The notes under the pieces: generated by a model | What the model saw: the letters and a program-made list of their open reading frames with translations, nothing else | Database searches by the model: none | What the model was told of the DNA's origin: nothing | Program-made: the position numbers and the translations under genes | Shown here: piece after piece, positions 42,873-51,234 of the stretch | How positions within the stretch are numbered: the stretch's first letter is position 1 | Layout: every line of letters begins with the position of its first letter | Assembly (NCBI RefSeq): GCF_000717995.1 | Contig: NZ_JODM01000006.1 | Span: 124,001 to 188,000, forward strand | DNA: 64,000 nt | Reading direction: 5' to 3' | Source: Streptomyces violaceorubidus | GTDB lineage: Bacteria > Actinomycetota > Actinomycetes > Streptomycetales > Streptomycetaceae

Positions 42873-44651
42873 TCAGGGCAGCGTCGACTCGCCCGCCAGG
42901 CGGACCGCGCACTCCAGCATCATCGCGTGCACGAAGGCCTGCGGGAGGTTGCCGCGGAGCTGGCGCTGGCGCACGTCGTACTCCTCGGCGAACAGCCCGG
43001 GCGGTCCGCAGGCCGCCCGGGTGCGCTCGAACCAGCGGAACGCGCCGACCCGGTCGCCGACCCGGTGCGTGGCGAGCGCCATCGTGAAGCCGCAGAGCAG
43101 AAAGGCCCCCTCGGCCTCGCCGAGCGGCACCCCGGGGTGCTCGAAGCGGTACAGGTACCCGTCCTCGGTCAGCCGGGACTCCAGGTACGCGCGGGTGGCG
43201 GCGTCACCGTCGCCTTCCCCGAACGCGCAGCCGCGGGCCATCGGCACCAGCAGCGCGGCCTCCGGCCCGTCGTCGTCCTCGGCCCGCCGCCAGCGGCCGT
43301 CGGCGCGCAGGCAGCGGCGTCGGGTCTCCCGCAGCACCGCGTCGGCGAGGCCGGCGCACCGGCGCCCCGCCGGGCCGGGCAGCACCTCCGCCATCCGCCG
43401 CAGACCGCACACCACGCTCAGCCGGGAGTGGGTCCACCACCGGTTCTCCAGCTCCCACAGGCCGGCCTCCGGCTTCAGCCACTGCCGCTCGACGACGTCC
43501 ACGGCGACGCCGGCGGCCCGCTCCGCCTCGTCGGTCAGCCGGTCGTGCGCGGCGGCCGCGGCGAACAACTGCAACGCCTCGCCGAAGGTGTCCAACTGGA
43601 ACTGCGCACCCGCGTCGTTGCCGACGTGGTCGTTGCCACCGGGGTAACCGGGCAGCCGCAGGGAGCGTTCCCTCCCGACCGGTCGTCCGTCGACCGTGTA
43701 GGCGGGGCGCACACCGTCGCCGTCCGCGAGGACGCGCTCGGCGACGAAGCGCACGGCGTCGTCGACCAGCGGGTGCGGTCCGTGCGCGGCGACCGCGAGA
43801 CCGGCGTAGCACTGGTCGCGCAGCCATGCATACCGGTAGTCGTAGTTGCGCCCGCTGTTGGCCCGTTCCGGCAGGGAGGTGGTCGCGGCCGCGACCATCC
43901 CGCCGGAGACGCTGGTCAGCCCGCGCAGCACGGCGTAGGCGTGCCGGGCGTCGCGGGGCGCGATCAACCGCGAGCAGTCCGGGACGGCCCGCCCCCACTC
44001 CCGCTCCGTGGTCCGCCACAGCGCGTCGGCGTCCAGCGGACCGGACTCCGGCCCCTCGGACAGTTCCAGCACGAGGTCGTGCGTCTCGCCCTCGCGCAGC
44101 CGGAACTCGCCGCACAGCCCCGCCCCGTCCCGCCACACCGCGTCCGGTGCCCCGGCGAGCCGCATCCGCAGCCCTTCCGTCCCGGCCGTCCACACGCCCT
44201 CCTCCTGGCGCAGGCCGCGCATCCGGACCTCCCCGAAGCCCGGCCGCGGGTCCAGGGCCATGCGCAGCCGCGCCCCGCCCCGCTCCACCCGCATGCGGCG
44301 CAGCAGTACGAGCCGGTCCGTGCGGGTCGGCAGGGCCAGGGCCTCCCGGCACTCGATCACACAGTCGGCGGTCACCCACCGGCTGATCCGGATCAGCGTG
44401 CCCTCCTCGTAGGAGCCGCCCCAGACGTGCCAGGGGTCCGTCGGCTCCACGGTGAAGTGGCCCGCTCCGCCGATCAGCGCCGAGAACACCGCGTCGTCGT
44501 GCCACCGCGGGGCGCACAGCCACACGATCCGCCCCCGCGGGTCCAGGACCGCTCCGCGCTCACCGTCGGCGAGAACGGCGTACTCGCGCAGTGCCCAGGG
44601 CGGGCACGACGTGTCCGGCACCGGCGCGCGCCGGTCGTTCCTGTCCTCCAT
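42873..44651 (-). CDS. Glycoside hydrolase family 15 protein (glucoamylase/trehalase-like)
   Basis: A 592-residue cytoplasmic-type GH15 enzyme. After an N-terminal beta-sandwich domain (about 20-240), the (alpha/alpha)6 barrel carries YDYRYAWLRDQCYAGLAVAA, the general-acid region EAGLWELENRWWTHSRL and the general-base region LFAEEYD. PGGNDHVGNDAGAQFQLDTFGEAL is also typical. Actinobacterial members act on trehalose or maltooligosaccharides; no signal peptide is seen. It is 4 bp from the deacetylase stop and probably in one transcript with it. Confidence 0.9.
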   Translation of the reverse strand: MEDRNDRRAPVPDTSCPPWALREYAVLADGERGAVLDPRGRIVWLCAPRWHDDAVFSALIGGAGHFTVEPTDPWHVWGGSYEEGTLIRISRWVTADCVIECREALALPTRTDRLVLLRRMRVERGGARLRMALDPRPGFGEVRMRGLRQEEGVWTAGTEGLRMRLAGAPDAVWRDGAGLCGEFRLREGETHDLVLELSEGPESGPLDADALWRTTEREWGRAVPDCSRLIAPRDARHAYAVLRGLTSVSGGMVAAATTSLPERANSGRNYDYRYAWLRDQCYAGLAVAAHGPHPLVDDAVRFVAERVLADGDGVRPAYTVDGRPVGRERSLRLPGYPGGNDHVGNDAGAQFQLDTFGEALQLFAAAAAHDRLTDEAERAAGVAVDVVERQWLKPEAGLWELENRWWTHSRLSVVCGLRRMAEVLPGPAGRRCAGLADAVLRETRRRCLRADGRWRRAEDDDGPEAALLVPMARGCAFGEGDGDAATRAYLESRLTEDGYLYRFEHPGVPLGEAEGAFLLCGFTMALATHRVGDRVGAFRWFERTRAACGPPGLFAEEYDVRQRQLRGNLPQAFVHAMMLECAVRLAGESTLP

Positions 44652-44655
44652 GACG

Positions 44656-45483
44656 CTACGGCTTTCCCGGCACCGGTGACCGAAACGGCTCCGTCCCGGC
44701 GGCCCCGGTGGTCCCTCCCGTCGCAGGGGACACGGACGCCACCGCCGACCCGCTCATCCCGTGTTCACCCAGGGGACCCACCGCCAGCCCCGCCTCCCGG
44801 CAGTCGCGCACGATGTCCGGCAGCGCGCCGAGGGCGGCCCGCCAGCTGCCCGGAGCCGAGGCGTGGTCGGTGTCGTGGAGGAGGATCGTGCCGCCTCCGC
44901 CCAGGTCCGCCGCCACGGTCGCGCGTACCGAGGCGGGCGTGGCGTCGTGCCGCCAGTCCTTGCCCCACGCGGTCCACAGCACGGGCCGCAGCCCGGTCCG
45001 GTGGGCGGCCGCCCAGCGACCGGAGGTGAGGATGCCGTAGGGCGGGCGGTACCAGCGCGGGACGCGTCCGGCCACCTCGCCCACCACTGCGACGGCACGC
45101 AGCAACTCGCGCACGTCCCGGGCCGGCGACGGCCACCAGGGCCGGTCGTGGCTCCAGCCGTGCACCGCGAGTTCGTGCCCGCGCCGAACCAGCTCACCGG
45201 CCACCGCGGGGTGCCGTGCCGCGTTCTCGCCCAGGACGAAGAACGTCGCCCGTACTCCGAGTCCGTCCAGGACGTCGAGGAAACGGGGCGTGGAGACCGG
45301 ATCCGGGCCGTCGTCGAAGGTGAGCGCGACATGGCCGGGGCTGCCCAGCCCGGCCAGACGGGGGAACCGGCGCCGGCGCAGCCCCGGCAGCCAGGTCGCC
45401 GCGGGACCGATGTGGGCCAGCGCGGCGGCGGCGAGCGGTGCGACGGCGTACACCGCCCGCTCGACGCGCATCTCCTGTCGCAT
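44656..45483 (-). CDS. Polysaccharide deacetylase (NodB domain)
   Basis: A 275-residue CE4 enzyme with a hydrophobic N-terminal helix (VYAVAPLAAAALAHIGPAA), so probably membrane-anchored. NodB motifs in order: LTFDDGPDP (catalytic base Asp and metal Asp), HGWSHDRPWW (metal His pair), RPPYG, and ILLHDTDH. Targets of the family include peptidoglycan, chitin oligomers and exopolysaccharide. ATG 45483 follows GGAGG by eight bases; that ribosome site is immediately preceded by an 18-unit octamer array (45497-45640), an unusual context. Confidence 0.9.
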   Translation of the reverse strand: MRQEMRVERAVYAVAPLAAAALAHIGPAATWLPGLRRRRFPRLAGLGSPGHVALTFDDGPDPVSTPRFLDVLDGLGVRATFFVLGENAARHPAVAGELVRRGHELAVHGWSHDRPWWPSPARDVRELLRAVAVVGEVAGRVPRWYRPPYGILTSGRWAAAHRTGLRPVLWTAWGKDWRHDATPASVRATVAADLGGGGTILLHDTDHASAPGSWRAALGALPDIVRDCREAGLAVGPLGEHGMSGSAVASVSPATGGTTGAAGTEPFRSPVPGKP

Positions 45484-45496
45484 GCGTGGTGCCTCC

Positions 45497-45640
45497 GGTC
45501 TTCCGGTCTTCCGGTCGTCAGGTCCTCGGGTCCTCGGGTCCTCGGGTCGTCAGGTCCTCGGGTCCTCGGGTCCTCGGGTCCTCGGGTCCTCGGGTCCTCG
45601 GGTCCTCGGGTCCTCGGGTCCTCGGGTCCTCGGGTCCTCG
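45497..45640. repeat. Octamer tandem repeat, 18 units, directly ahead of the deacetylase gene
   Basis: All of 45497-45640 divides into 8-bp units: GGTCTTCC x2, GGTCGTCA x1, GGTCCTCG x3, GGTCGTCA x1, GGTCCTCG x11. The eleven last copies (45553-45640) are exact. On the coding strand of the deacetylase the unit is CGAGGACC. The array ends 13 bp before the start codon and lies 30 bp past the stop codon of the upstream EamA gene. An exact array of this length is expected to vary in copy number by slippage. Confidence 0.95.
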
Positions 45641-45670
45641 GGTCCGTTCGAGTCGCCCCGTTCCGTTCGC

Positions 45671-46579
45671 TCAGCGCCGCGCCGCACGCCCGGGTCCGTC
45701 CCGTGCGGCCGGGGCCGTGTCCCAGGCGCCGTGCACCGAGGGTGCCCGGGCCAGCCCGACGCTGCCGAGGCCGATCAGCGCCACGCCGATCAGTTCGGGC
45801 ACCACCCGCACCCCCAGCAGGATCTCCTCACCGAACAGGGCCCAGCCCAGCGCGACGCTGGTCAGCGCGTCGCCCAGGGTCAGGGCCGGCTGCGAGGCGG
45901 CCAGGGTTCCTGCCCGCAGGGCACTCTGCAACAGCAGGAAACTGGCCACGCCCACCACCGCGGTGGCATACGGCGGCCACTGGGTCAGCACCTCGCCCAC
46001 GCCTTGGGGGAGCCGTCCGGTCAGCTCCTTCAACAGCGCCGCCGTGCCGCCGAACCCCACCGCGGACGCCGATCCGAACAACGCCGCGCGGGGTGCGCCG
46101 TGCACCAGGCTGCCCGCCGAGGCGAGGACCGTCATCAGGACGAACAGCGCCAGCCCCGCCCAGATCCACCGGCCCTCCGTCGCGGTGTCGTGACCGGCCG
46201 TCGGAGCGGCGGAGCCAAGGAACAGCGCGAGCCCCACGGCCAGCGCGACGAACGCCAGCCACGTCCGTGAGTCCGGACGCCGGTGGAAGACCGCACTGCC
46301 CACCACCAGGGTGAACAGCAGTTCGGTGGCCATCAGCGGCTGGACCACGGCGAGACTGCCCACCGCCAGTGCGGACGCCTGAAGCACCGTCGTCAGCGCG
46401 AGCAGCGCCGCCCCGCCGACCCAGTACCGGTCGCGTACCAGCCGCAGCAGTGAGCGCAGCGCCGTGTGCCGGGCCCCCGCCCGGTCCTCGTCCTGCGCCG
46501 CGGCCCGGCGCTGGAGTACCGACGCCGCCGCGTTGGACAGCGCCGCGAACAGGGCGAGGACGACGGTGAGGACACTCAC
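45671..46579 (-). CDS. EamA/DMT-family transporter
   Basis: A 302-residue membrane protein with about ten helices arranged as two five-helix repeats, as in drug/metabolite transporters. A small N-terminal helix, an Arg-rich loop (RRAAAQDEDRAGARH), and the second repeat (LGDALTSVALGWALFGEEI) support the family. GTG 46579 is chosen because GGGAGCG lies upstream. It is 16 bp from the SDR gene and in the same direction, so they probably share a transcript. Substrate unknown. Confidence 0.88.
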   Translation of the reverse strand: MSVLTVVLALFAALSNAAASVLQRRAAAQDEDRAGARHTALRSLLRLVRDRYWVGGAALLALTTVLQASALAVGSLAVVQPLMATELLFTLVVGSAVFHRRPDSRTWLAFVALAVGLALFLGSAAPTAGHDTATEGRWIWAGLALFVLMTVLASAGSLVHGAPRAALFGSASAVGFGGTAALLKELTGRLPQGVGEVLTQWPPYATAVVGVASFLLLQSALRAGTLAASQPALTLGDALTSVALGWALFGEEILLGVRVVPELIGVALIGLGSVGLARAPSVHGAWDTAPAARDGPGRAARR

Positions 46580-46595
46580 CGCGGCGCGCTCCCGG

Positions 46596-47450
46596 TCACC
46601 CGAACCGTGCGGCCAGCCGCCGGTACAGCCCCGGTGCCGCGCCCCGTACCCGGCACGGCAGACGCAGCCACGAGGGCACGTACACCTCGTCGCGGCCCCG
46701 CAGCACCGCGGTCCGCACCGCCTCGGCCACGCGCTCGGGAGGCACCGGGCGCGGCCTGGAGCGCCGGTAGGGAGCCCCCCGGCGCTCGAAGAACGGGGTG
46801 TCGACGACGCCCGGCACCACGTGGGTGACCCCCACGCCCGTGCCCCGCAGTTCGTAGCGCAGCGAGTCCGTGAAGGCGCCGATCGCGGCCTTGGCGGCGG
46901 AGTACACGGCCTCGTCGCGCACCGCGACGCTGCCCGCCAGCGATCCGATGAGCACCACCCGCCCCGACCCCGCCGCCACCATCCCGGGCAGCAGCAGTCG
47001 CACCAGCCGCAGCGTGGCCAGCACGTTGACGTCGAGCACCTCGTCGATGGTGTGCGGGGGCATGTCCAGGAACTCTCCGGCCCAGCCCACCCCGGCCCCG
47101 GCCACCAGCAGGTCCACCCGGCCCGCCGTGGCCAGCGCGAAGTCGGTGAGCTGCCGGTCGGCGCCGGGGAGGGTGAGGTCCGCGGCGAAGGCGGTGGCCG
47201 ACGTGTCCTCGGCGACCTGGCGCAGCCGCACCGGGTCGCGTCCGGTGAGCACCAGCCGCCAGCCGTCCTCGTCACCCAGCCGGCGGGCCACGGCCGCGCC
47301 GATGCCGGAGGACGCCCCCGTTACGAGCACCGTGCGGGTCCGCGTGTCCTGGACCCCGACGGACGGCCGCCGGGGCCGCGCGCGGTCCGCGTCGGGTGCG
47401 ACGACCTGCGGTCCGGGGACGGACCGGGGACGGGAGAACGCATGGACCAT
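46596..47450 (-). CDS. Short-chain dehydrogenase/reductase
   Basis: A 284-residue SDR. The NAD(P) motif TGASSGIG is at about residues 39-46, the catalytic tetrad region is SLAGSVAVRDEAVYSAAKAAI with YxxxK, and VVPGVVDTPFF follows the substrate loop. A 30-residue extension before the fold (VHAFSRPRSVPGPQ...) is unusual; ATG 47450 is the only good start. Specificity is not apparent. It diverges from the glycosyltransferase gene. Confidence 0.9.
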   Translation of the reverse strand: MVHAFSRPRSVPGPQVVAPDADRARPRRPSVGVQDTRTRTVLVTGASSGIGAAVARRLGDEDGWRLVLTGRDPVRLRQVAEDTSATAFAADLTLPGADRQLTDFALATAGRVDLLVAGAGVGWAGEFLDMPPHTIDEVLDVNVLATLRLVRLLLPGMVAAGSGRVVLIGSLAGSVAVRDEAVYSAAKAAIGAFTDSLRYELRGTGVGVTHVVPGVVDTPFFERRGAPYRRSRPRPVPPERVAEAVRTAVLRGRDEVYVPSWLRLPCRVRGAAPGLYRRLAARFG

Positions 47451-47613
47451 GGGGACCACCTTGGCTCGGGGCGGACACCGGGAACCGTCCGACCGGGCGG
47501 TCGGGCTCCGGCGTCCGGCCGGACGGGCGGTCACGGAGTATCCCGCAGGGGCCGCCCGAAACGCCCGCGTATGCGATGGTTTGGAACCTATCGGATCGGC
47601 AACTTGGTCCGCC

Positions 47614-48789
47614 GTGCATCCTCGCAGCTCATCAGTGCCCCGCCATCCCGGCTCCCCGAGTGGGCCGCGGGGCGGCAGGTGCCTGCTGGTGATCAGCGCG
47701 AGCATGGGCGCCGGTCACGACACGGTCGCCGCCGAACTGGTCCGGCGGGCCCGGGAGCGCGGCGACACCGCCGAGGTCGTCGACGTCCTCGCCCTCCTGC
47801 CATACGGCCTGGGCACGGCTCTCAGGTGCTTCTACCGCGGGTCGGTACGGCACTTCCCGTGGGCGTACGCCGCCCTGTACCGCCTCTTCCTGCGGCCCGG
47901 CCCGGGACGCCGCCCGAGCGGGACGCCCCTGGCCCGGCTCGCCGGGAGCAGGCTGCGCGAGCTGGCCGGGCGCACGGGCGCGGACGTGGTCGTGCCCGTC
48001 TTCCACCTGGGCGCCCAGCTGACCGGCCACCTGCGGGAGCGCGGGCTGCTGCGCGTGCCCAGCGTCGTGCTGCTGATCGACTTCGAGCCGCACCGGCAGT
48101 GGCTGCACCCCGGCAACGACCACTGCCTGTGTCTCACCGAGGACGCGGCGCGCGAGGCGCGGGGGAGCACCGGCAGGCCCGCGACGACGTGCGGTCCCGT
48201 CGTGGCGCCGGAGTTCTCGGCCGACGACGTCCCGGGTGCGGCCCAGTGGCGGGAGACGTTCGACCGGCTCGGCTCCGGGCGGCCCGCCGTGGTGCTGTCC
48301 GCCGGTGCCTGGGGCGTCGGCTCCCACCTGGACGCCACCGTGCGGCTCCTGGCCGGCCACGGCTACCTGCCGGTCGTGCTCTGCGGCGACAACGGGCGGC
48401 TGCGGCGCACGCTGTCCGGCGCGCCGGGTGTCCTCGCCCTGGGCTGGGTGACGGACATGCCCGGCCTGTTGCACGCCGCCCGTGCCCTGATCGACAACGC
48501 GGCCGGCCAGACCGCGGTCCAGGCACTCGCGGCCGGGCTGCCGGTCGTCGTGCACCGCCCCCTGCCCGGCCACGGCGCGGACGGCGTGCGGCGGATGGCC
48601 GCGCTCGGTGTCTGCGAGGTCGCCGAGGACGCGAACGCGCTGCTGGAAGCGCTGGGGCGGCTCACCGCCCCGGGCCGTGAGCGGCGTCGGCGGATCGCCG
48701 CCGGACGCGCGCTGCTCACCGAGCACGCGGACGCCCTGTCGCTGGTGACCGAGATCGCCGACGCCGCGCGTGCGGGCGTACGACGGTGA
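47614..48789 (+). CDS. MGDG-synthase-type glycosyltransferase (GT28-like)
   Basis: A 391-residue GT-B glycosyltransferase. The N-terminal domain starts with CLLVISASMGAGHDTVAAELVRRARERGD, typical of MGDG_synth and UgtP/MurG-like enzymes, and the C-terminal domain holds GWVTDMPGLLHAARALIDNAAGQTAVQALAAGLPVVVHRPLPGHGADG, the nucleotide-sugar site. It could glycosylate a lipid or a secondary metabolite. The start is uncertain: GTG 47614, GTG 47635 and a GTG just before the first motif are possible and none has a good ribosome site. Confidence 0.85.
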   Translation: MHPRSSSVPRHPGSPSGPRGGRCLLVISASMGAGHDTVAAELVRRARERGDTAEVVDVLALLPYGLGTALRCFYRGSVRHFPWAYAALYRLFLRPGPGRRPSGTPLARLAGSRLRELAGRTGADVVVPVFHLGAQLTGHLRERGLLRVPSVVLLIDFEPHRQWLHPGNDHCLCLTEDAAREARGSTGRPATTCGPVVAPEFSADDVPGAAQWRETFDRLGSGRPAVVLSAGAWGVGSHLDATVRLLAGHGYLPVVLCGDNGRLRRTLSGAPGVLALGWVTDMPGLLHAARALIDNAAGQTAVQALAAGLPVVVHRPLPGHGADGVRRMAALGVCEVAEDANALLEALGRLTAPGRERRRRIAAGRALLTEHADALSLVTEIADAARAGVRR

Positions 48790-48886
48790 GGGAGTGGCGC
48801 ATGGACGCCGGGCGCGTACGTCCGTTTTCCATGACGGTCCCAGGGCACCCGCCCCGGAGCGCGAACCGGCACAAGGAGGCGACGCC

Positions 48887-49273
48887 GTGCGGCTCGACGA
48901 ATTCCTCACCCGGGTCCGCGACCGCGGGGAGTACCACGGCGACGACGAGGCCGAGCAGGTCACCACGGCCGTCCTGTGGGTGATCGCGTCCTGCGTCCCG
49001 CCCGAGGAGGCCGCCGATCTGGCCCGCGCCCTGCCCGCGCCCCTGGACGACGCGCTGCGCCTGGAACGCGGGCGCCCCGAGACCTTCGGCCGGACCGAGT
49101 TCCTCCGCAGGGTGGCCCAGCAGACCGGTGCCCGGCCGCGCACCGCCGAATGGGACGCGGGCGCCGTGCTGTCCACCCTCGCCGAGGCGGTGCCCCGCGA
49201 AAGCGCCGACCGACTGCTGGCCCGCCTGCCCGCCGACTGCGCCGACCTCTTCGGCGGCCCGGCATCCCACTGA
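48887..49273 (+). CDS. DUF2267 domain protein
   Basis: A 128-residue all-helical protein. The block FLTRVRDRGEYHGDDEAEQVTTAVLWVIASCVPPEEAADLARALPAPLDDALR is the DUF2267 repeat, present once in full and repeated in weaker form near the C-terminus (LSTLAEAVPRESADRLLARLPADCADLFGG). AAGGAGG seven bases before GTG 48887 is a strong ribosome site. Function unknown. The DUF1360 gene follows 41 bp later. Confidence 0.88.
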   Translation: MRLDEFLTRVRDRGEYHGDDEAEQVTTAVLWVIASCVPPEEAADLARALPAPLDDALRLERGRPETFGRTEFLRRVAQQTGARPRTAEWDAGAVLSTLAEAVPRESADRLLARLPADCADLFGGPASH

Positions 49274-49314
49274 GAACCGCCTGGAGACGGGCCACCGAGA
49301 CCGAGGAGAGACCC

Positions 49315-49806
49315 ATGACGGACGTTGAGCAGCGCTACGCCGACGGCGAGGAGACACCGCTCGTCGGATACGCGACGCTCGCGGCGACCTTCGCGGCGGG
49401 CGTCGGCGCGTTCGCCGTGACGGTGCGGCGCCGCGGGGTACGACTCCCCGACACCGTCCCCGCCTGGGACGTGGCCCTGCTGGGCACCGCGACGTTCAAG
49501 GCCTCCCGGCTGCTGACCAAGGACAGGGTCACCAGCTTCCTGCGGGCGCCGTTCACCCGCCGCGAGCGGGAGGGCAACGCGAACGAGGTGATGGACGCCG
49601 GGCGCGGCACCGGTCTGCGCCGCGCCGTCGGTGACCTGATCTCCTGCCCCTTCTGCACCTCGGCGTGGGTGGCCGGCGGACTCGTCGGCACCTACGCGGT
49701 GGCACCCCGGGCGGGACGGCTGGTGTGCGCCGGTCTGAGCGCGGTCGTGGTGTCGGACTGGTTGCAGTACGCGTGGAGCCTGACCGCGCAGAAGGCCGAG
49801 GAATGA
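49315..49806 (+). CDS. DUF1360 membrane protein
   Basis: A 163-residue protein with three hydrophobic segments (about 18-35, 47-62, 115-150). LGTATFKASRLLTKDRVTSFLRAPF and GDLISCPFCTSAWVAG, which contains a CPFC pair, are the DUF1360 hallmarks. ATG 49315 follows GAGGAG. It is probably co-transcribed with the DUF2267 gene. The function of the family is unknown; the CxxC might be redox-active or bind metal. Confidence 0.88.
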   Translation: MTDVEQRYADGEETPLVGYATLAATFAAGVGAFAVTVRRRGVRLPDTVPAWDVALLGTATFKASRLLTKDRVTSFLRAPFTRREREGNANEVMDAGRGTGLRRAVGDLISCPFCTSAWVAGGLVGTYAVAPRAGRLVCAGLSAVVVSDWLQYAWSLTAQKAEE

Positions 49807-49863
49807 CCGGGGCGACCGGATGGCCGCGGCGCCGCTCGGGCGGCCGGTCGGTGCGCAGGCCGG

Positions 49864-50262
49864 TCAGTCGCGTGCGGCGCGCTCCGCCCGCTCGGCGTGC
49901 AGCTTCTTCACCCGGGCCGCCTCCTTGCGCACGTCGGCCTGGACGGCCTGCTCCCGCTCCAGCCACTGAGGACGCTCCTGCCTCAGCGCGTCGATCTGCT
50001 CCGTGGTGAGCGGCTCGGTGACCCCGCCCCGGTGCAGGCCCGCGATGGAGACGCCCAGCCTGGCCGCCACCACCGGTCGCGGGTGCGGACCGTCGCGCCG
50101 CAGCTCGCGCAGCCAGGCGGGCGGGTCGGTCTGGAGCGCGTTCAGCTCGGCGCGCGTGACGACGCCCTCCCGGAACTCGGCGGGTGTGGCTTCGAGGTAC
50201 ACACCCAGCTTCTTCGCCGCGGTCGCGGGCTTCATGGTCTGGGTGTTCTGGTGCGACGTCAT
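49864..50262 (-). CDS. DUF5997 family protein
   Basis: A 132-residue basic protein of an actinobacterial family (DUF5997, from memory). It starts MTSHQNTQTMKPATAAKKLGVYLEATPAEFREGVVTRAEL and ends in a Lys/Arg/Glu-rich helix (VRKEAARVKKLHAERAERAARD) that could coil. The central RPVVAARLGVSIAGLHRGGVTEPLTTEQIDAL looks like a helix-turn-helix. It is divergent (58 bp) from a gene for a LysR-type effector domain that lacks its own DNA-binding part. Confidence 0.8.
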   Translation of the reverse strand: MTSHQNTQTMKPATAAKKLGVYLEATPAEFREGVVTRAELNALQTDPPAWLRELRRDGPHPRPVVAARLGVSIAGLHRGGVTEPLTTEQIDALRQERPQWLEREQAVQADVRKEAARVKKLHAERAERAARD

Positions 50263-50320
50263 ACGGTCAAGGGTATCGATCGTGTGAGTCGCCCCCGACC
50301 CCGCCCGGTAACCTGGCGGG

Positions 50321-51157
50321 GTGACAGGCTCGGAAGCTCCCCCCTCGTTCCGGCTCGCGTACGTCCCGGGGGTGACGCCCGACAAATGGGCGCGCATCTG
50401 GAACGAGCGGCTGCCGGACGTCCCCCTCGCACTCACCCAGGTGCCCGCCGCCGGGGCGGCCGGTGTGCTGCTGGACGGTGACGCCGACGCCGGACTGGTG
50501 CGGCTGCCCGTCGACCGCACCGTGCTCAGCGCCATCCCCCTCTACACCGAGACCACGGTCGTGCTGATCCCGAGGGACCACCTCGTCACCGCGGCCGACG
50601 AGGTGACCGTCGAGGACCTCGCCGACGAGATCGTGCTACACCCCCTGGACGACGTCCTCGACTGGGAGCGGCTGCCGGGCAGGCCCGCCCTCGAACGCCC
50701 GGCCACCACCGCGGACGCCGTCGAGCTGGTGGCGGCCGGGATCGGTGTGCTGCTCGTACCCCTGTCGCTGGCCCGGCTGCACCACCGCAAGGACCTCACG
50801 TACCGCACGGTCACCGACGCTCCCGCATCGAGCGTGGCGCTGTCCTGGCCCGAGGACGCGCACACGGACCGCGTCGAGGACTTCATCGGCATCGTCCGGG
50901 GCCGGACCGTCAACAGCACCCGGGGCCGGCAGCCCGAACCGGCGCGCTCGAAGGGCGGACGCGCCGAGGCGACGGCCCCCGCACGTCGCACACCGGCGGC
51001 CGGGAAGACGGGCGGCAGGCCGGGAGGCGCCACGGGCGGCAAGGCCGGCGGGAAGCAGACCGGGGGTGCCTGGCGCGCCACCGGTGGCGGCCACCGGGGC
51101 GCGGGCGGCGGCAAGGGCAAGGGCGGCGGACGCGGCGGCCGGCCTCGTCAGCGCTGA
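50321..51157 (+). CDS. LysR-type substrate-binding domain protein without HTH
   Basis: A 278-residue protein whose first 200 residues are a LysR effector (type 2 periplasmic-binding) fold: FRLAYVPGVTPDKWARIW, VPLALTQVPAAGAAGVLLDGDADAGLVRLPVD, TTVVLIPRDHLVTAADEVTVEDLADE, and VELVAAGIGVLLVPLSLARLHHRKDL. The N-terminal winged helix of LysR regulators is absent. From about residue 205 the chain is a Gly/Lys/Arg-rich tail of about 70 residues, likely to bind nucleic acid. It is divergently paired with the DUF5997 gene, which has an HTH-like part, suggesting the two cooperate. Confidence 0.85.
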   Translation: MTGSEAPPSFRLAYVPGVTPDKWARIWNERLPDVPLALTQVPAAGAAGVLLDGDADAGLVRLPVDRTVLSAIPLYTETTVVLIPRDHLVTAADEVTVEDLADEIVLHPLDDVLDWERLPGRPALERPATTADAVELVAAGIGVLLVPLSLARLHHRKDLTYRTVTDAPASSVALSWPEDAHTDRVEDFIGIVRGRTVNSTRGRQPEPARSKGGRAEATAPARRTPAAGKTGGRPGGATGGKAGGKQTGGAWRATGGGHRGAGGGKGKGGGRGGRPRQR

Positions 51158-51234
51158 GCCGACCGGCATCGGAGCCACCGGATTCGGACCCGCCGGACTC
51201 GGACCCGGCGACTCGGCCCCTGGACCCCCACGCC

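Noticed and set aside
45497..45640. CRISPR array
   Set aside because: The units are 8 bp and contiguous with no spacers; the same reasoning excludes the arrays at 17670, 29662 and 52083.
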